From positions 1,860,001 through 1,924,000 of the forward strand of contig OX463813.1 of the NCBI GenBank assembly GCA_949825045.1: a stretch of DNA of 64,000 bases. The letters are read 5' to 3'. The translations under genes were made by a program, and so were the position numbers. This DNA comes from Argyresthia goedartella. Its lineage: Eukaryota > Arthropoda > Insecta > Lepidoptera > Argyresthiidae. The stretch's first letter is position 1, and every line of letters starts with the position of its first letter. Of the stretch, positions 45,507 to 55,275 are shown piece after piece. The notes beneath the pieces are model-generated. The model saw only the letters and a program-made list of their open reading frames with translations. It had not been told where the DNA came from and did not search any database.

Positions 45507-48380
45507 CTATGCTAAATATTCACCTACAGAGTAGTATGCTTTATCAGCCAAATAATCTTTTAATCTAAGCTTGAACTTGTTTGGGTTATCTATATTCATA
45601 ATTGAGACAGGAACCTTATTGTATATTGTCGAGGCCATACCGAATACACTGTTGCTGAACAGTGCAGTTTTGTGTCTGGTAGCGCGTATATTTTTGTTGT
45701 TGCGGCGACTCTTCAGGTTTTCGAATAGGGTTGGGTTTATTTTAATAAACATTATTATTTCATATATGTATAAGGAAGGCATTGTTAAAAGTTTATGGCG
45801 TTTAAAATATGGTTTGCAGCTGTCTGTTCTTTTTAACGAAAATATAGCTCTAATGCATTTTTTCTGAGACTTGAACGCAATTTCCCTATTTATTCCGTTA
45901 CCCCAGAATATTATTCCGTATCTGAGTGTAGACACTACGTAGCCGTGATAAGCTGTCAGAACTGCGGTAACATCCACAACTTTGCGGAGCATATACAGTG
46001 CATATGAAAACCGGTTTAGTTTTTTGCTGACATTTTCAATTTGCTCTTTCCAGTTTAGTTTATTGTCGATTTGTAATCCTAAAAATTTCGTTGATGGTAC
46101 TTCGTCAATGTTATTGTCGTCGTGTTTGATAGTTAATGGTATCCGTTCTTTAATTTGTTTAAAGTTCATTATATATGTTTTCTTTAAGTTTATTTTTAAA
46201 TTATTATGCTGTAGCCATGTTATGATGTCATTAAGTGAATTGTTTATTTCATTTTCAAATATCAAATTATCATTACTTACGTTTTTATAAACTACGGTAC
46301 TGTCATCAGCAAATAGGATCATAGGGTTTGATGTCGAGTCAACAATGTCGTTAATATAGATCAGGAATAGCAGCGGGCCTAGAACGCTTCCTTGTGGTAC
46401 ACCTAGAGTTACCTTAGAAGGTTCAGATGAGTAGATTTGCTCCATGTTACTTTGGCCACACAATCTCTGAATTTGAGTTATTTGTTTCCGATCAGATAGG
46501 TATGATTTTATCAAATCTATAACGTTGCCTCTGACTCCGTATGTGTGTAACTTTTGTAATAATATTTTGTGGTTTACATAGTCGAACGCTTTTGTCATGT
46601 CCATATATATGGCTGACACAGGTATTTTATTGTCTAAATTGAAAACTATTTTTCCTATGAAGTCGTATATAGCCAGATTGATTGTTTTGTGTTTCCTAAA
46701 ACCTTTTTGCTCGGGAACCAGAATATCATTCTTTTCGAAGTAGTTGTATAGGGCGTTATATATTACCTTTTCGAATACTTTGGAAAACACTGGTATTAGG
46801 GCGATAGGCCTATAGAAGTTCATATTTTCTTTATCTTCTTTTTTAAATAAAGGCTTGATTATCGACGTCTTCAAAGCATTTGGATACGTACCGAATTCGA
46901 TGCATAAATTTACGATGTAGCTGATCACCACGCTTATATTATGTACCACATATTTTAATACTTTCGTGCAAATCTCGTCATACCCTGTGCTGCTTGTGTT
47001 TTTTAAGGTCATAATTATCCTTGTTATGTCAATAGGATTGGTGGGACTTAAATACATAGAATTTAATTTATTGTATGTCAAGGTTGATTTTAGAGGATGA
47101 TTACTACAAGTATTGTCTAATGGTTCTAGTATTGTGAAATGATTATTGAATGCTTTTGCTATGTCCGTAGGGTTTTTTATTTTATCCCCATTATGCTCAA
47201 TTTGCTCTATTTGGTCCCTGGGGTGATTTGGCTTAGTACTATTAATAATATTCCATGTGGCCTTTGACTTATTTTGTGATGATTGGATATAATAGTTATT
47301 TTGGGATTTTTGAGTCAATTTTATAATTTTATGCAGTCTTTGGGAATAGGATTTGTAAGTGTTCCTATTTTCGGCGTTTGGTCTTCGTCTGTACTGCCAT
47401 AGGAGCTCCCTTTTGCGTTTGCTACATTTTATAATACCTTTGGTAATCCATTTTGGCCTTCGTTTACTACTGATTTTAACTCTTATTTTGGGAAAACATA
47501 AATCATATAACAATTTGAAAATATCTGAGAACCGATCAAATGCGTCATTAGGATCTGATGTATTGTATACGTCAGCAAAACCCAATTTGCTAAGATGTTC
47601 TTTGAATTTAAACATATTTTCGAGACTATAGTCACGCTTCATAGTATACCAGTGACCAAGACTGCTGGTTTTTTTTACTGGACATTTAAGTATTTGTGCA
47701 GTGTGGTCTGACAGCGCAAATTCATGCACTTGGCTTTCTGCTCCGCGTATATTGTGAATTATATTGTCAAGGCAAGTACCACTACTCAGCCTTGTGGGTT
47801 CTTTGATTGATATTTTTAAATTGAAGCTTAATATAAGTTGTTGGAATCGCTTAGACATTGGACTAACTTTTAAAGTATTAATATTGAAGTCACCTACTAT
47901 TATAAGATATTTATTATTGCATGCGTATTCCTGCAGAATGTCATAGAGGTTCTCAAAGAATGGATTTAAATCTGTCAAATGATATTTAGGGATTCTATAG
48001 ATGCACATAATTATTATGTTGTGATTGACGAGTTCAATCGCAGAACATTCTAGTGTATTGGGTATGTTGAAGCGTCGTAAACCGTCAAGATCTTTTGATT
48101 TATGTTTATTCCTTACCAATATACATGATCCACCCTTTCTGCTCATGCGTGAATAACATGACGCTAACTGGAAATTTGGAATACATAGTTGATTTTCATC
48201 ACCTTGCATCATATTATGTTCTGTTACACATATAACATCCACAGAAACGTCATCTCTTTCTAGTTCATCCAAATGTACAGTTAGTAGTTCACACTTGCTT
48301 ATGAGTCCGCTAATGTTTTGGTGCAATATATTTATTTTTTTAAACACGAAATAACTCTCTATTGCTCTTGTCTCTCTCAT
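45507..48380 (-). CDS. CR1-E ORF2: endonuclease-reverse transcriptase (complete element)
   Basis: 957 residues from ATG at 48380, identical in protein to copy A (22746-25619): endonuclease with QNISGL, VTEH, GDFNIN and SDH; RT with FYRPIALIP, MDMTKAFDYVNH, GVPQGSVLG and LFADD; C-terminus YYSVGEYLA. It overlaps ORF1 by 41 nt in the +1 frame. Unlike copy A it lies in a LINE with intact 5' region and 3' end, so this is the copy likely to be functional. It would nick genomic DNA and copy the LINE RNA by target-primed reverse transcription. Confidence 0.93.
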   Translation of the reverse strand: MRETRAIESYFVFKKINILHQNISGLISKCELLTVHLDELERDDVSVDVICVTEHNMMQGDENQLCIPNFQLASCYSRMSRKGGSCILVRNKHKSKDLDGLRRFNIPNTLECSAIELVNHNIIIMCIYRIPKYHLTDLNPFFENLYDILQEYACNNKYLIIVGDFNINTLKVSPMSKRFQQLILSFNLKISIKEPTRLSSGTCLDNIIHNIRGAESQVHEFALSDHTAQILKCPVKKTSSLGHWYTMKRDYSLENMFKFKEHLSKLGFADVYNTSDPNDAFDRFSDIFKLLYDLCFPKIRVKISSKRRPKWITKGIIKCSKRKRELLWQYRRRPNAENRNTYKSYSQRLHKIIKLTQKSQNNYYIQSSQNKSKATWNIINSTKPNHPRDQIEQIEHNGDKIKNPTDIAKAFNNHFTILEPLDNTCSNHPLKSTLTYNKLNSMYLSPTNPIDITRIIMTLKNTSSTGYDEICTKVLKYVVHNISVVISYIVNLCIEFGTYPNALKTSIIKPLFKKEDKENMNFYRPIALIPVFSKVFEKVIYNALYNYFEKNDILVPEQKGFRKHKTINLAIYDFIGKIVFNLDNKIPVSAIYMDMTKAFDYVNHKILLQKLHTYGVRGNVIDLIKSYLSDRKQITQIQRLCGQSNMEQIYSSEPSKVTLGVPQGSVLGPLLFLIYINDIVDSTSNPMILFADDSTVVYKNVSNDNLIFENEINNSLNDIITWLQHNNLKINLKKTYIMNFKQIKERIPLTIKHDDNNIDEVPSTKFLGLQIDNKLNWKEQIENVSKKLNRFSYALYMLRKVVDVTAVLTAYHGYVVSTLRYGIIFWGNGINREIAFKSQKKCIRAIFSLKRTDSCKPYFKRHKLLTMPSLYIYEIIMFIKINPTLFENLKSRRNNKNIRATRHKTALFSNSVFGMASTIYNKVPVSIMNIDNPNKFKLRLKDYLADKAYYSVGEYLA

Positions 48381-49920
48381 TTTCTTTGTCACCTGCTGTT
48401 TTATTACTTTTGTTATTATTTGACACTACAGAGTTCGCAGATTTGTCTTTGTCTGATATATTTATGTTACTTGTTGATGTGTCGTTATTTTCATTCAAGT
48501 CTGCATCCGTCTGTGTACACCTGTCTATCTGTTCTTTGGAAGCCCGCAGTTGATTGGAAACGTGTCGTTGATTAAGCATGTTCTGATACTTATCTCTTTC
48601 GGCGGCATAGTCTTTTTGCAACAGCATTCTTAATAGTGATCTGCTAAGGTTTCTTGTAAAAGTATGTTTTGTGGATTGAAATCTTCCGTAGTTCATATCA
48701 AGGAACGAGACGTTGTTGTATTGTTTGCAGATCAGTCTAAGTTCGTAGTTTAATTTGGATTCCTGTAAATTCTTATTGTATGGAATCTCACACACAATGA
48801 TATTTAAATTCTTGTTAGAATGCAGCCATACTATCATGCTTGACGTAAATTCAAACGGGTTTACTTCATTTATACCACCCATCAGTATCACGTAATCTTG
48901 ATCAGTTAGTGTTGATATTTCTGCTCTCTCTGCTGTATTTATGTCGCTAAGTCTAGCTTCGGCCTTCCAGAAACATGTCACTAAGAATTTAGGTCCTACT
49001 AGGGTCTGAAGCGCATTTCTCATCCCTCCACTTTGTTGGTCGCCAATTATTATAATTTTCCTCTTACGTTTTGGTATTTTTGCGTCGACCTTAGTCTCAT
49101 TGTTTGCTTGTGTTGTTTTGTCTTTCTCACTTTGTTTTGTTTCTTGGGGTTTATTTGCTTCCATATATAAGTCCAATGTACGTTCTTCTTGCTGTATGAT
49201 TTCATTATTTGTCTTTCCAATCTGAGTTGTTATTTTTCCCTTGTTGTTGGCCTCATCGTTTGTTTTCGTAGTTGTTTCAGCGCTTGCTTTCAGTGTGTTC
49301 TTGACGTTAGGATCCAGCGAGGGTCCAGGGCTAGTCTCCACCATGGTTTCGATAATCGCTTCTGTAATTTTCTCCGTATTTGTATTGAATTTTTGGTCAT
49401 TTATTGGTTGATCTGGATGTATGTCTTCATTCCGTTCTTTTGTTTGACTGTTATCATTGTGTTCTTTTTTGTTTTCGTTAATGATCTTTGATACATCGTC
49501 GTCATTGTCTTGTATTGAACTGTTTTGATTTGAATCTCTTGATAAAAAGATCAGTTTTTTGTTTATATTTGAGTCCAACAGTGCCTTTCTGGGCTTTTTT
49601 CTTCGTCTTGCTGTTATTGGTGTCATAATTGTTTCAGAAAATTTAAATGCTTTGTATACTTCGATTAATTTATTAGATTTTTCTATTTCACTTTTCAGTT
49701 TCATATTTTCAGTTAGCAGGTTTTCAATCTCCTGTTCTGCTGAATGTAAATCATTTTTTATTTTTTGTATTTCTTCTTGTGATATTACATTTTGACTGAT
49801 ATCACACGATGTGTTGGGTAGGCTCTGGCTTGTAGTTTCGAATAGGGATGAGTTTGGTTCATCACCATACGAGTTTCTCCGGTATCGGGATCTAATAGTA
49901 ACGAAGTCGGTTTGATCCAT
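48340..49920 (-). CDS. CR1-E ORF1: coiled-coil plus SGNH-esterase-like protein
   Basis: 526 residues from ATG at 49920 (a TTG 12 nt upstream is in frame). Numbers here count from that TTG. Residues about 53-95 form a Glu/Lys/Leu-rich coiled coil (EEIQKIKNDL through KLIEVYKAF), suited to trimerisation. A long polar linker (110-290) follows. Residues about 292-435 look like the SGNH/GDSL-type esterase fold: block I IIIIGDQQSGG, block III VILMGGINEV, and a final STKHTFTRNLSRSLL helix with a candidate His. The usual block I Ser of GDS is Gln here (Ser301 is two positions on), so activity is uncertain. Esterase-type ORF1 is known in CR1/L2-group LINEs. The C-terminus is polar and ends RELFRV. Confidence 0.87.
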   Translation of the reverse strand: MDQTDFVTIRSRYRRNSYGDEPNSSLFETTSQSLPNTSCDISQNVISQEEIQKIKNDLHSAEQEIENLLTENMKLKSEIEKSNKLIEVYKAFKFSETIMTPITARRRKKPRKALLDSNINKKLIFLSRDSNQNSSIQDNDDDVSKIINENKKEHNDNSQTKERNEDIHPDQPINDQKFNTNTEKITEAIIETMVETSPGPSLDPNVKNTLKASAETTTKTNDEANNKGKITTQIGKTNNEIIQQEERTLDLYMEANKPQETKQSEKDKTTQANNETKVDAKIPKRKRKIIIIGDQQSGGMRNALQTLVGPKFLVTCFWKAEARLSDINTAERAEISTLTDQDYVILMGGINEVNPFEFTSSMIVWLHSNKNLNIIVCEIPYNKNLQESKLNYELRLICKQYNNVSFLDMNYGRFQSTKHTFTRNLSRSLLRMLLQKDYAAERDKYQNMLNQRHVSNQLRASKEQIDRCTQTDADLNENNDTSTSNINISDKDKSANSVVSNNNKSNKTAGDKENERDKSNRELFRV

Positions 49921-50387
49921 ATTGGTCGACAATGTAAGATTGCATGCAGTGAAACAAAACGCAATCTTCGTTTGGTGAGTTCCACCACTCGTTGGTTAGA
50001 CTTTGAAACGCACCTTTAAGTCCGTCAAGTTTGTAGCCGTCCGCAAATGTCACATAACTTGTTTACGATAATAAATAACCGTTAGAATACATATGATGAA
50101 AATTATAGGTTATGTTTTCTTAGAAGTCTTTTAGGGAGTGCAGTATTGAGTAATATTATTGGCACACGTAGACTAACCTTCAAAACGTATTCTTGCTGTG
50201 ATTTCTTTGTGTATTGTCACTGTATTTGTAAATTATTTCGGTTGGTCGTTATGACAGGAAATTCATATTTTATTGCTTCACTGTTGCTTGAATGGTGTGG
50301 ATAACAATTTTTCACTGAGTTTAACACTTCTCCTTTGGTAGTGAGTGATATTCTTGTATTTCTAGCCACTTCTATAGTTTTATTTAA

Positions 50388-50403
50388 GCAAATATTACAG
50401 AGC
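50388..50403 (-). promoter_or_regulatory. 5' UTR 16-mer shared with CR1-P
   Basis: GCTCTGTAATATTTGC on the minus strand, identical to 22396-22411, near the inferred 5' end of CR1-E. It may mark the start of the transcript or an internal promoter. Confidence 0.45.
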
Positions 50404-50443
50404 TGATGTTGACAAGCTGCAGCGTTCCGAAATGTATAGTGCT

Positions 50444-50690
50444 ATTCTTTCCAAAGTGGAAAAATGTCCCCCCACATTTTTTCCCTCTCTTACATTTAAA
50501 GTAAGAGAGGGGAAAAAATCCAAAATATAAATGCTGTGTATCTCAATACATACTTTCAATGAAAATTGGTTTGAACAAAATAAAATGAGCAGTTTTTAAA
50601 ATATAAAACATTTATTAAAAAGTGTTTGTGGTTATGACAAAGATAACTTTGTCATAACCACAAACACTATGAAAATCAAAGTAGCCCAAG
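50444..50690 (+). repeat. Diverged right half of the minisatellite-bearing repeat
   Basis: CTTTCCAAAGTGGAAAAATG through AAACATTTATTAAAA matches 15410-15570 with many substitutions. This is the other side of the site into which CR1-E inserted. Confidence 0.7.
50621..50668. repeat. Perfect 22-bp inverted repeat, 4-nt loop
   Basis: AGTGTTTGTGGTTATGACAA-AG (50621-50642) and its exact reverse complement (50647-50668) around ATAA. The related repeat at 15575-15610 has only a weak palindrome at this place. Confidence 0.9.
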
Positions 50691-51384
50691 TAATTCCACT
50701 AATTTCTGTTAGGATAGTAATCGCTTTGAATATGAGTTATCAATACAATAAAACCTATATTCGCGATCGGAGGTAATCAGGCTAATAACGATTAAGGGTA
50801 CTAAGTGGAGTCTCCCCTACCTCGTTAGCGAGTCCGCCCCTAGCGCTTGTACCAGTGCGGCCAGGGCACCAGCGAGCATGTCGACCAATACAGTTTTCAA
50901 ATTGACTAACACAGCGTCACGCCTTTTCCCGTCCGGGGTGGCAGAGATTCAGCAATACTCGTAGTTGCATATGCCCACATTTAGCCACATATTCAACACT
51001 TCACTTTGCGTCTCCGGTCATGGGCTCGCCTGTGGCTTATATATATATATATATATATGAAGGTTGTTACAATTAGCGGGCATTTAAGAAAACTGTAAAT
51101 GTTACGGTTGCGGTACTGTTAAGTTTGAGGTTTAGGGATTGGGTGACGTCACGATTTCAACAACTCCTAACTTTTTACAAGACACCGACGTCATAATTCA
51201 TTTCATAATTTCTTTATTGCGCACAAAATTAAAGCAAAATTATATTGAAGACAAAACAGTGCAAAACGGCGTACTTATCTGTAAATAAGAGATATCTTCC
51301 AGCAAACCGACTTAGAGAGTAAGAGGTAATTATTGAGCGGGGGTAGGCTAATTGTGTACAATTGTACTACATAAACTACATATC
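50691..51384. other. Gene-free stretch with repeat scraps
   Basis: At about 50917-50990 is ACAGCGTCACGCCTTTTCCC followed by GGGGTGGCAGAG, a dispersed lepidopteran-type segment also seen at 63105-63180. (TA)n lies at about 51038-51058. At 51205-51310 a segment with TTTATTGCGCACAAAATTAA looks like the 3' end of some non-LTR element in minus orientation (low confidence). No gene. Confidence 0.4.
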
Positions 51385-51933
51385 TAATAGTAGTTTATGT
51401 GACTGCTACATAATGGAGGGCATTAATACTCGAGAGTGGGTTTATGAAACATATATAAAATAAAATAAATTAAAACGATCTGAAGGCGAGTTTCATAATA
51501 ATATCACTCGAGAGTTTTATTGCCTAATTATGTACAGTTACATACACTAGTTTATCTACACACATATCATAAGCTCTCTTTGATGTGTTCAGGAACGGCA
51601 TGTTTGACCGGCATTGTGGCTCTGCAGTTGTTTAGCTTGTTCTGTAGTACCAACTTCACAGACAAACTAGGGGCGGCACGCGGGCGGGCGTCGGCTTTCG
51701 AAATTTGAATGTCAGTACCAATTTCACAGACAAACTAGGGGCGCTACGCAGGCGGGCGTCGGCGTTCGAAATTTGAATGTCATAGTATGTACAAAAATTA
51801 CACATTATGGTCATAATGTGTAATTTTTCAGATAAGAAATTAGTTTTTACTAAGTAGTTTAACATTATGCTGATCGTAACGTGCGGTTTTTTTTACGCAG
51901 TAAAGAGAGTTTATGATACCTGTGTAGATAAAC
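51385..51933 (+). repeat. MITE-like family M1, copy 2 (most complete)
   Basis: The outer left part AGTTTATGTGACTGCTACAT precedes the inner unit 51550-51933. That unit has about 32-bp inverted ends (GTTTATCTACACACATATC and its complement GATACCTGTGTAGATAAAC region, with one or two mismatches). Inside, a block of about 64 bp (ACCAACTTCACAGACAAAC to GAATTTGAATGTC-type end) is tandemly duplicated (about 51648-51783). A palindrome AATTACACATTATG/CATAATGTGTAATT follows at about 51799-51829. No coding capacity. Confidence 0.75.
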
Positions 51934-52134
51934 ATAATAATATGCACTTCAAAATAAATACCTAAACCTGTTTATATAACTATCTAAGCCTTACTATATG
52001 CATACACACTAATACCTATGCTTAAAGAGAATTACTTTAAAAACGTTGAGTGTTGAACTGTCCCTGATGGTGGAGGGGAGTGCATTCCACAGCTGGAAGG
52101 CCCGGATTCTAGGCCCGTGCCCGTAGGCATCTGG
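51934..52134. other. Short spacer
   Basis: It contains a GGTGGAGGGGAGTGCATTCC segment that may be LINE-derived coding remnant leading into the 3' end below. Confidence 0.35.
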
Positions 52135-52292
52135 TATTAAACCAGTTCATTGCACCCTATATAAAATGTACTAACAATTAGGCACTTACTTAATGTATTA
52201 TTATGCTTGCTTGATTATGTTATGACGTTCATTAAGTCTCAATTTTGTGATATTGTGAATAAAAATCTTTGAACTTGAAGTTGAACTTGAAC
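52135..52292 (+). repeat. LINE 3' end (family of 63238-64000)
   Basis: TTCATTGCACCCTATATAAA, GACGTTCATTAAGTCTCAAT and AATAAAAATCTTTGAACTTG match the reverse complement of 63238-63400. The tail is TTGAAC-type repeats after AATAAA. Heavily 5' truncated. Confidence 0.75.
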
Positions 52293-52694
52293 TAACGCCC
52301 ACTTTGACCGACTCGATATCAACCCCTGCCTTTAAAATCCTCATTAGACGAGCTGTTACGCGGCGTCAGGGTGACTTACTGTGCCAACACGTTGGAATGG
52401 GAGATATGTTTTTAAAGCCCAAATGAAATGTTTTTACAAGAACCTGTTTCGTAACAGCGGCGTGGCGGGAGGGAGGTTGACATTTTTAAAATTTATCTTT
52501 GAACGACCCCTAAAGTTGGTCGGGCATTTGATTCAACGCGAAGAAATCGTTCAACAGAAGCTTAAGGTGATACCAGAATAACATTCTAAACGAAAGTGAC
52601 ATCGTTAATTACTTACACCTAAGAAAGAAAAGAGAGCGCAAAGAATGCGCTCGACTCAAACGTAGCGCCAAAAGACATAAATATAGTTTAAAAA
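52293..52694. other. Gene-free stretch with a short unassigned frame
   Basis: The 66-aa plus frame at 52381-52581 (PTRWNGRYVFKAQMKC) and a basic stretch (RKKRERKECARLKRSAKR) just after it in another frame could be remnants of a protein-coding transposon. I do not recognise them. Confidence 0.35.
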
Positions 52695-53522
52695 AAATCG
52701 GTTCGGCAGCAAGTACCGTACAAGCAACTTCTCTTGAGAAGAATTCTTTTTTTTAATGTTTCGATACCTAGAAAATCATTTGAGAATTATTACTGGAATA
52801 TCTAGCGACGTTCCTACCTATCCCACCTCTCCGATCCCTACCTGTCCTTAATGCGATGAACGCTTCACGTATTTCCTTATCTACACCTAAAATTCCCACT
52901 CAATTAATTCTCATATAATTACTATATAGCACTATCTATCTAGATTAAACAAATGCATAGGCATTCTGATGAATATCTATTTCAACTCTACGAATCCATC
53001 CTTTTATTAGCTTACTTTTATCAGCTTGAAATTTATAATGACTCAGAACAATTTGAATCATACAATTATTAAACGATTCGAAAGAAATTATAATAAACGA
53101 ATCAATTAAATATAAAACGTGTCCTGTATAATCAGCTTGCTAGAAATTTTCAATCGTTTTTTTATTTAACATTACACAATAATTAATAAATTTTATCGAA
53201 TTTAAAGAATTTTCACGAAAAAGATGACGTCATAGTGGGTCCGCCATTTTGAATTTTAAAAAACTGATGAAAGATTCGAAACCAGCACCCTCAAAAACCC
53301 ACATCTACCCCTCAATACTTGGAATTACATACAAAATTAACGTTGCGTGTTCAAAAAAGTCAGTTTTTTACAAATAAAAAACGAACCGCTGGACCGATTT
53401 TTTCTAGACTCCTTTCAGATCTAAGTCATGACGTGGCGTATCGATTGATATGGTCACCAAGCGATTCGGTCCAGTAGTTATTGAGAAAACGAATTCCATA
53501 ATTTTGATCACGTACATACGTA

Positions 53523-53560
<38 letters not shown>

Positions 53561-53669
53561 TCACTCTAAAAATGATTGCAAATGATTCTCCAGGTCTTAA
53601 AACGTAAAGAAAACACAAAATTACCTATTTCAATTTTCAGACCTATTATAATAACTTCTCAAGAGAAGT
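52695..53669 (+). mobile_element. Hairpin-ended non-autonomous element (H1), second copy
   Basis: Left about 54 bp (AAATCGGTTCGGCAGCAAG to GAATTC) and right about 510 bp (from AACATTACACAATAATTAAT to the CTTCTCAAGAGAAG hairpin) nearly match 40714-41694. The middle (about 52749-53160) is unrelated. (CA)n lies at 53527-53556. The A-run at the left flank prevents exact boundary or TSD definition. Confidence 0.8.
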
Positions 53670-53827
53670 TAATAAACTAAGCTATTTTTTCAGAAAAAAA
53701 TTCAAGGAGAGCTTAGGAATACATAATATCCACAGTTTGAATGTCATATGGCAATAAAATTAGTTAGGATTTCAGAATTACAGGAAAAAATAGAACAATT
53801 TAGAGGTCTGTGCGTAGTTAAATTCTA

Positions 53828-54046
53828 TCGGCAGTGACCCTGCCTACGAAGCCAAGGGTCCCGGGTTCGAGTCCCGGTGGGGGCAAATATTTGTTTAATG
53901 AGAACGGATGTTTGTACCCTAGTCATGGTTGTTTATCTATCTAAGTATAATATTTATCTATATAAGTATAAGTATCGTTGTCTAGTACCCAAGAATCCTA
54001 GTTTGGGGCTAGATCAATGTGTGTAAATAGTGTCCAAGGTATTATT
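53828..54046 (+). repeat. S1 SINE, plus-strand copy
   Basis: The head CAGTGACCCTGCCTACGAAG and B-box GGGTTCGAGTCCC are followed by the body GGGGGCAAATATTTGTTTAA, GTTGTCTAGTACCCAAGA and GGGGCTAGATCAATGTGTG. This is the same family as 13375-13620. It lacks a clear A-box, so the 5' end is truncated or diverged. Not a functional tRNA. Confidence 0.8.
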
Positions 54047-54849
54047 ATTTTTACCATCGAGAAAATTTCATCTAATCGCCTTTTCCTTCAGTGAGAATCT
54101 TGCTCAAATCAAATACTCAATAAACGTTAACCCAAAAATCATATCTGTAGATGACTTTATAACGGAGAAATGGGTTCGAAAAAAAAAGTTTTTTTTTTGT
54201 ATCGCCTTAATGTGACCAATAAACAAAGGCTAATAAATAATCGCATATCAAAAATACTGATTTGCACTGTAAAAAAGGATTAACAAAAACACTTTTTAGT
54301 TATAAGTATTTTATACGAAGGATAAAGGGGTCTTCGCTTCGTTCTCCTTCACCTAAGCTACCTAGGCATTTTGCCCTAATATTTGCTGCGCAAATCAGTA
54401 TTTTTGATGTGCGGTTTAATATTTCCCATAAACAAATCGCGAGTTTCAAAGGCAACCTTCCAGTAATATTTACGATATAGCATCGTCAACAAATGTGACG
54501 AGAGTGCCATCTGCACTGGCGCGAGGGAAATCTTCTAAATTGGGAGAAAACCACATAAAACACTGGTTTCATTCCCAGTTGAGTGGATGAATATGAATGG
54601 ATTTAACCCCTCAGTTACCACCGGGGTTAGCTAACGCCACCTTTCCGTTAAAGGTTTTAAATTTTATTAACATGGCATAGGTTTCACAATCGCGATCCGT
54701 CCCAAATAACCTCGGTTTTTGAGTAGAGAGATGGATGCTCTTATTAACAACACTTGATTTTGCATCCGTGAAATAATTAACATGTTTGTAACGTTTGTCG
54801 TGTATTATGTGCAATATATATGTAATTGGACTAAAAATTAACTTTGTAT
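54047..54849. other. Gene-free stretch with one dispersed repeat scrap
   Basis: About 54620-54720 (GCTAACGCCACCTTTCCGTT, TTTAAATTTTATTAACATGG) is related to 56662-56795. Otherwise nothing recognised. Confidence 0.45.
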
Positions 54850-55275
54850 TAGTTTATCTACACTCGTATCATAAACCCTCTTTACTGCGTACAAAAACCG
54901 CACGTTACGATCTGCATAATGTTAAACTACTTGGTAAAAACTCATTTCTTATCTGGAAAATTACACATTATGACCATAATGTGTAATTTTTCTACATATT
55001 ATGACATTCGAATTTCGAACGCCGACGCCCGCCTGCGTGCCGTCCCTAGTTTGTTTGTGAAGTTGGTACTGAAATTCAAATTTCAAAGGCCGACTCCCGC
55101 CTGCGTGAAGTCGGTACTACAGAACAAGCTTAACAATTGCAGAGTTACAATGCCGGTCAAACATGCGGTTCCTGAACACATCAAAGAGAGCTTATGATAT
55201 GTGTGTAGATAAACTTGTGTATGTACTGTACATAATTAGGCATTATGCAGCAGTCACATAAACTACTATTATAAA
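54850..55275 (-). repeat. MITE-like family M1, copy 3
   Basis: Inverted relative to 51385-51933: GTTTATCTACACTCGTATC on the left, AAAGAGAGCTTATGATATG then GTGTAGATAAAC on the right, continuing to CAGTCACATAAACTACTAT. It contains a 34-bp palindrome with 16-bp perfect arms (54957-54990) and two diverged copies of the internal block. Confidence 0.75.

Larger units (their letters stand above)
26553..49313 (+). repeat. Tandem segmental duplication, copy B
   Basis: It matches copy A in segments: 26553-34878, 40151-40713, 41695-45222 and 45223-49313. It contains the Gypsy and hairpin-ended insertions absent from A and lacks CR1-P. Unit variants of the minisatellite, SINE positions and LINE frames are the same as in A. 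Confidence 0.95.
45172..50443 (-). mobile_element. CR1-E LINE, complete (copy B)
   Basis: The minus-strand order is 5' UTR (about 50443-49921), ORF1 esterase-like (49920-48340), ORF2 EN-RT (48380-45507), 3' UTR, AATAAA (45218-45213) and five 7-bp tail units (45206-45172, TGATTTC on the element strand). The 5' end is inferred from the resumption of the dispersed repeat (TTCCAAAGTGGAAAAATG at about 50448) that the element interrupts, compared with 15410-15425. About 5.27 kb, both ORFs open. Only ORF2 and the 3' two-thirds of ORF1 are inside the duplicated unit; 49314-50443 is single copy. Confidence 0.88.

Noticed and set aside
53828..53885. Possible tRNA gene with GGGTTCGAGTCCC
   Set aside because: There is no complete cloverleaf or anticodon stem, it continues into a shared non-tRNA body, and it recurs as a dispersed repeat: a SINE head.
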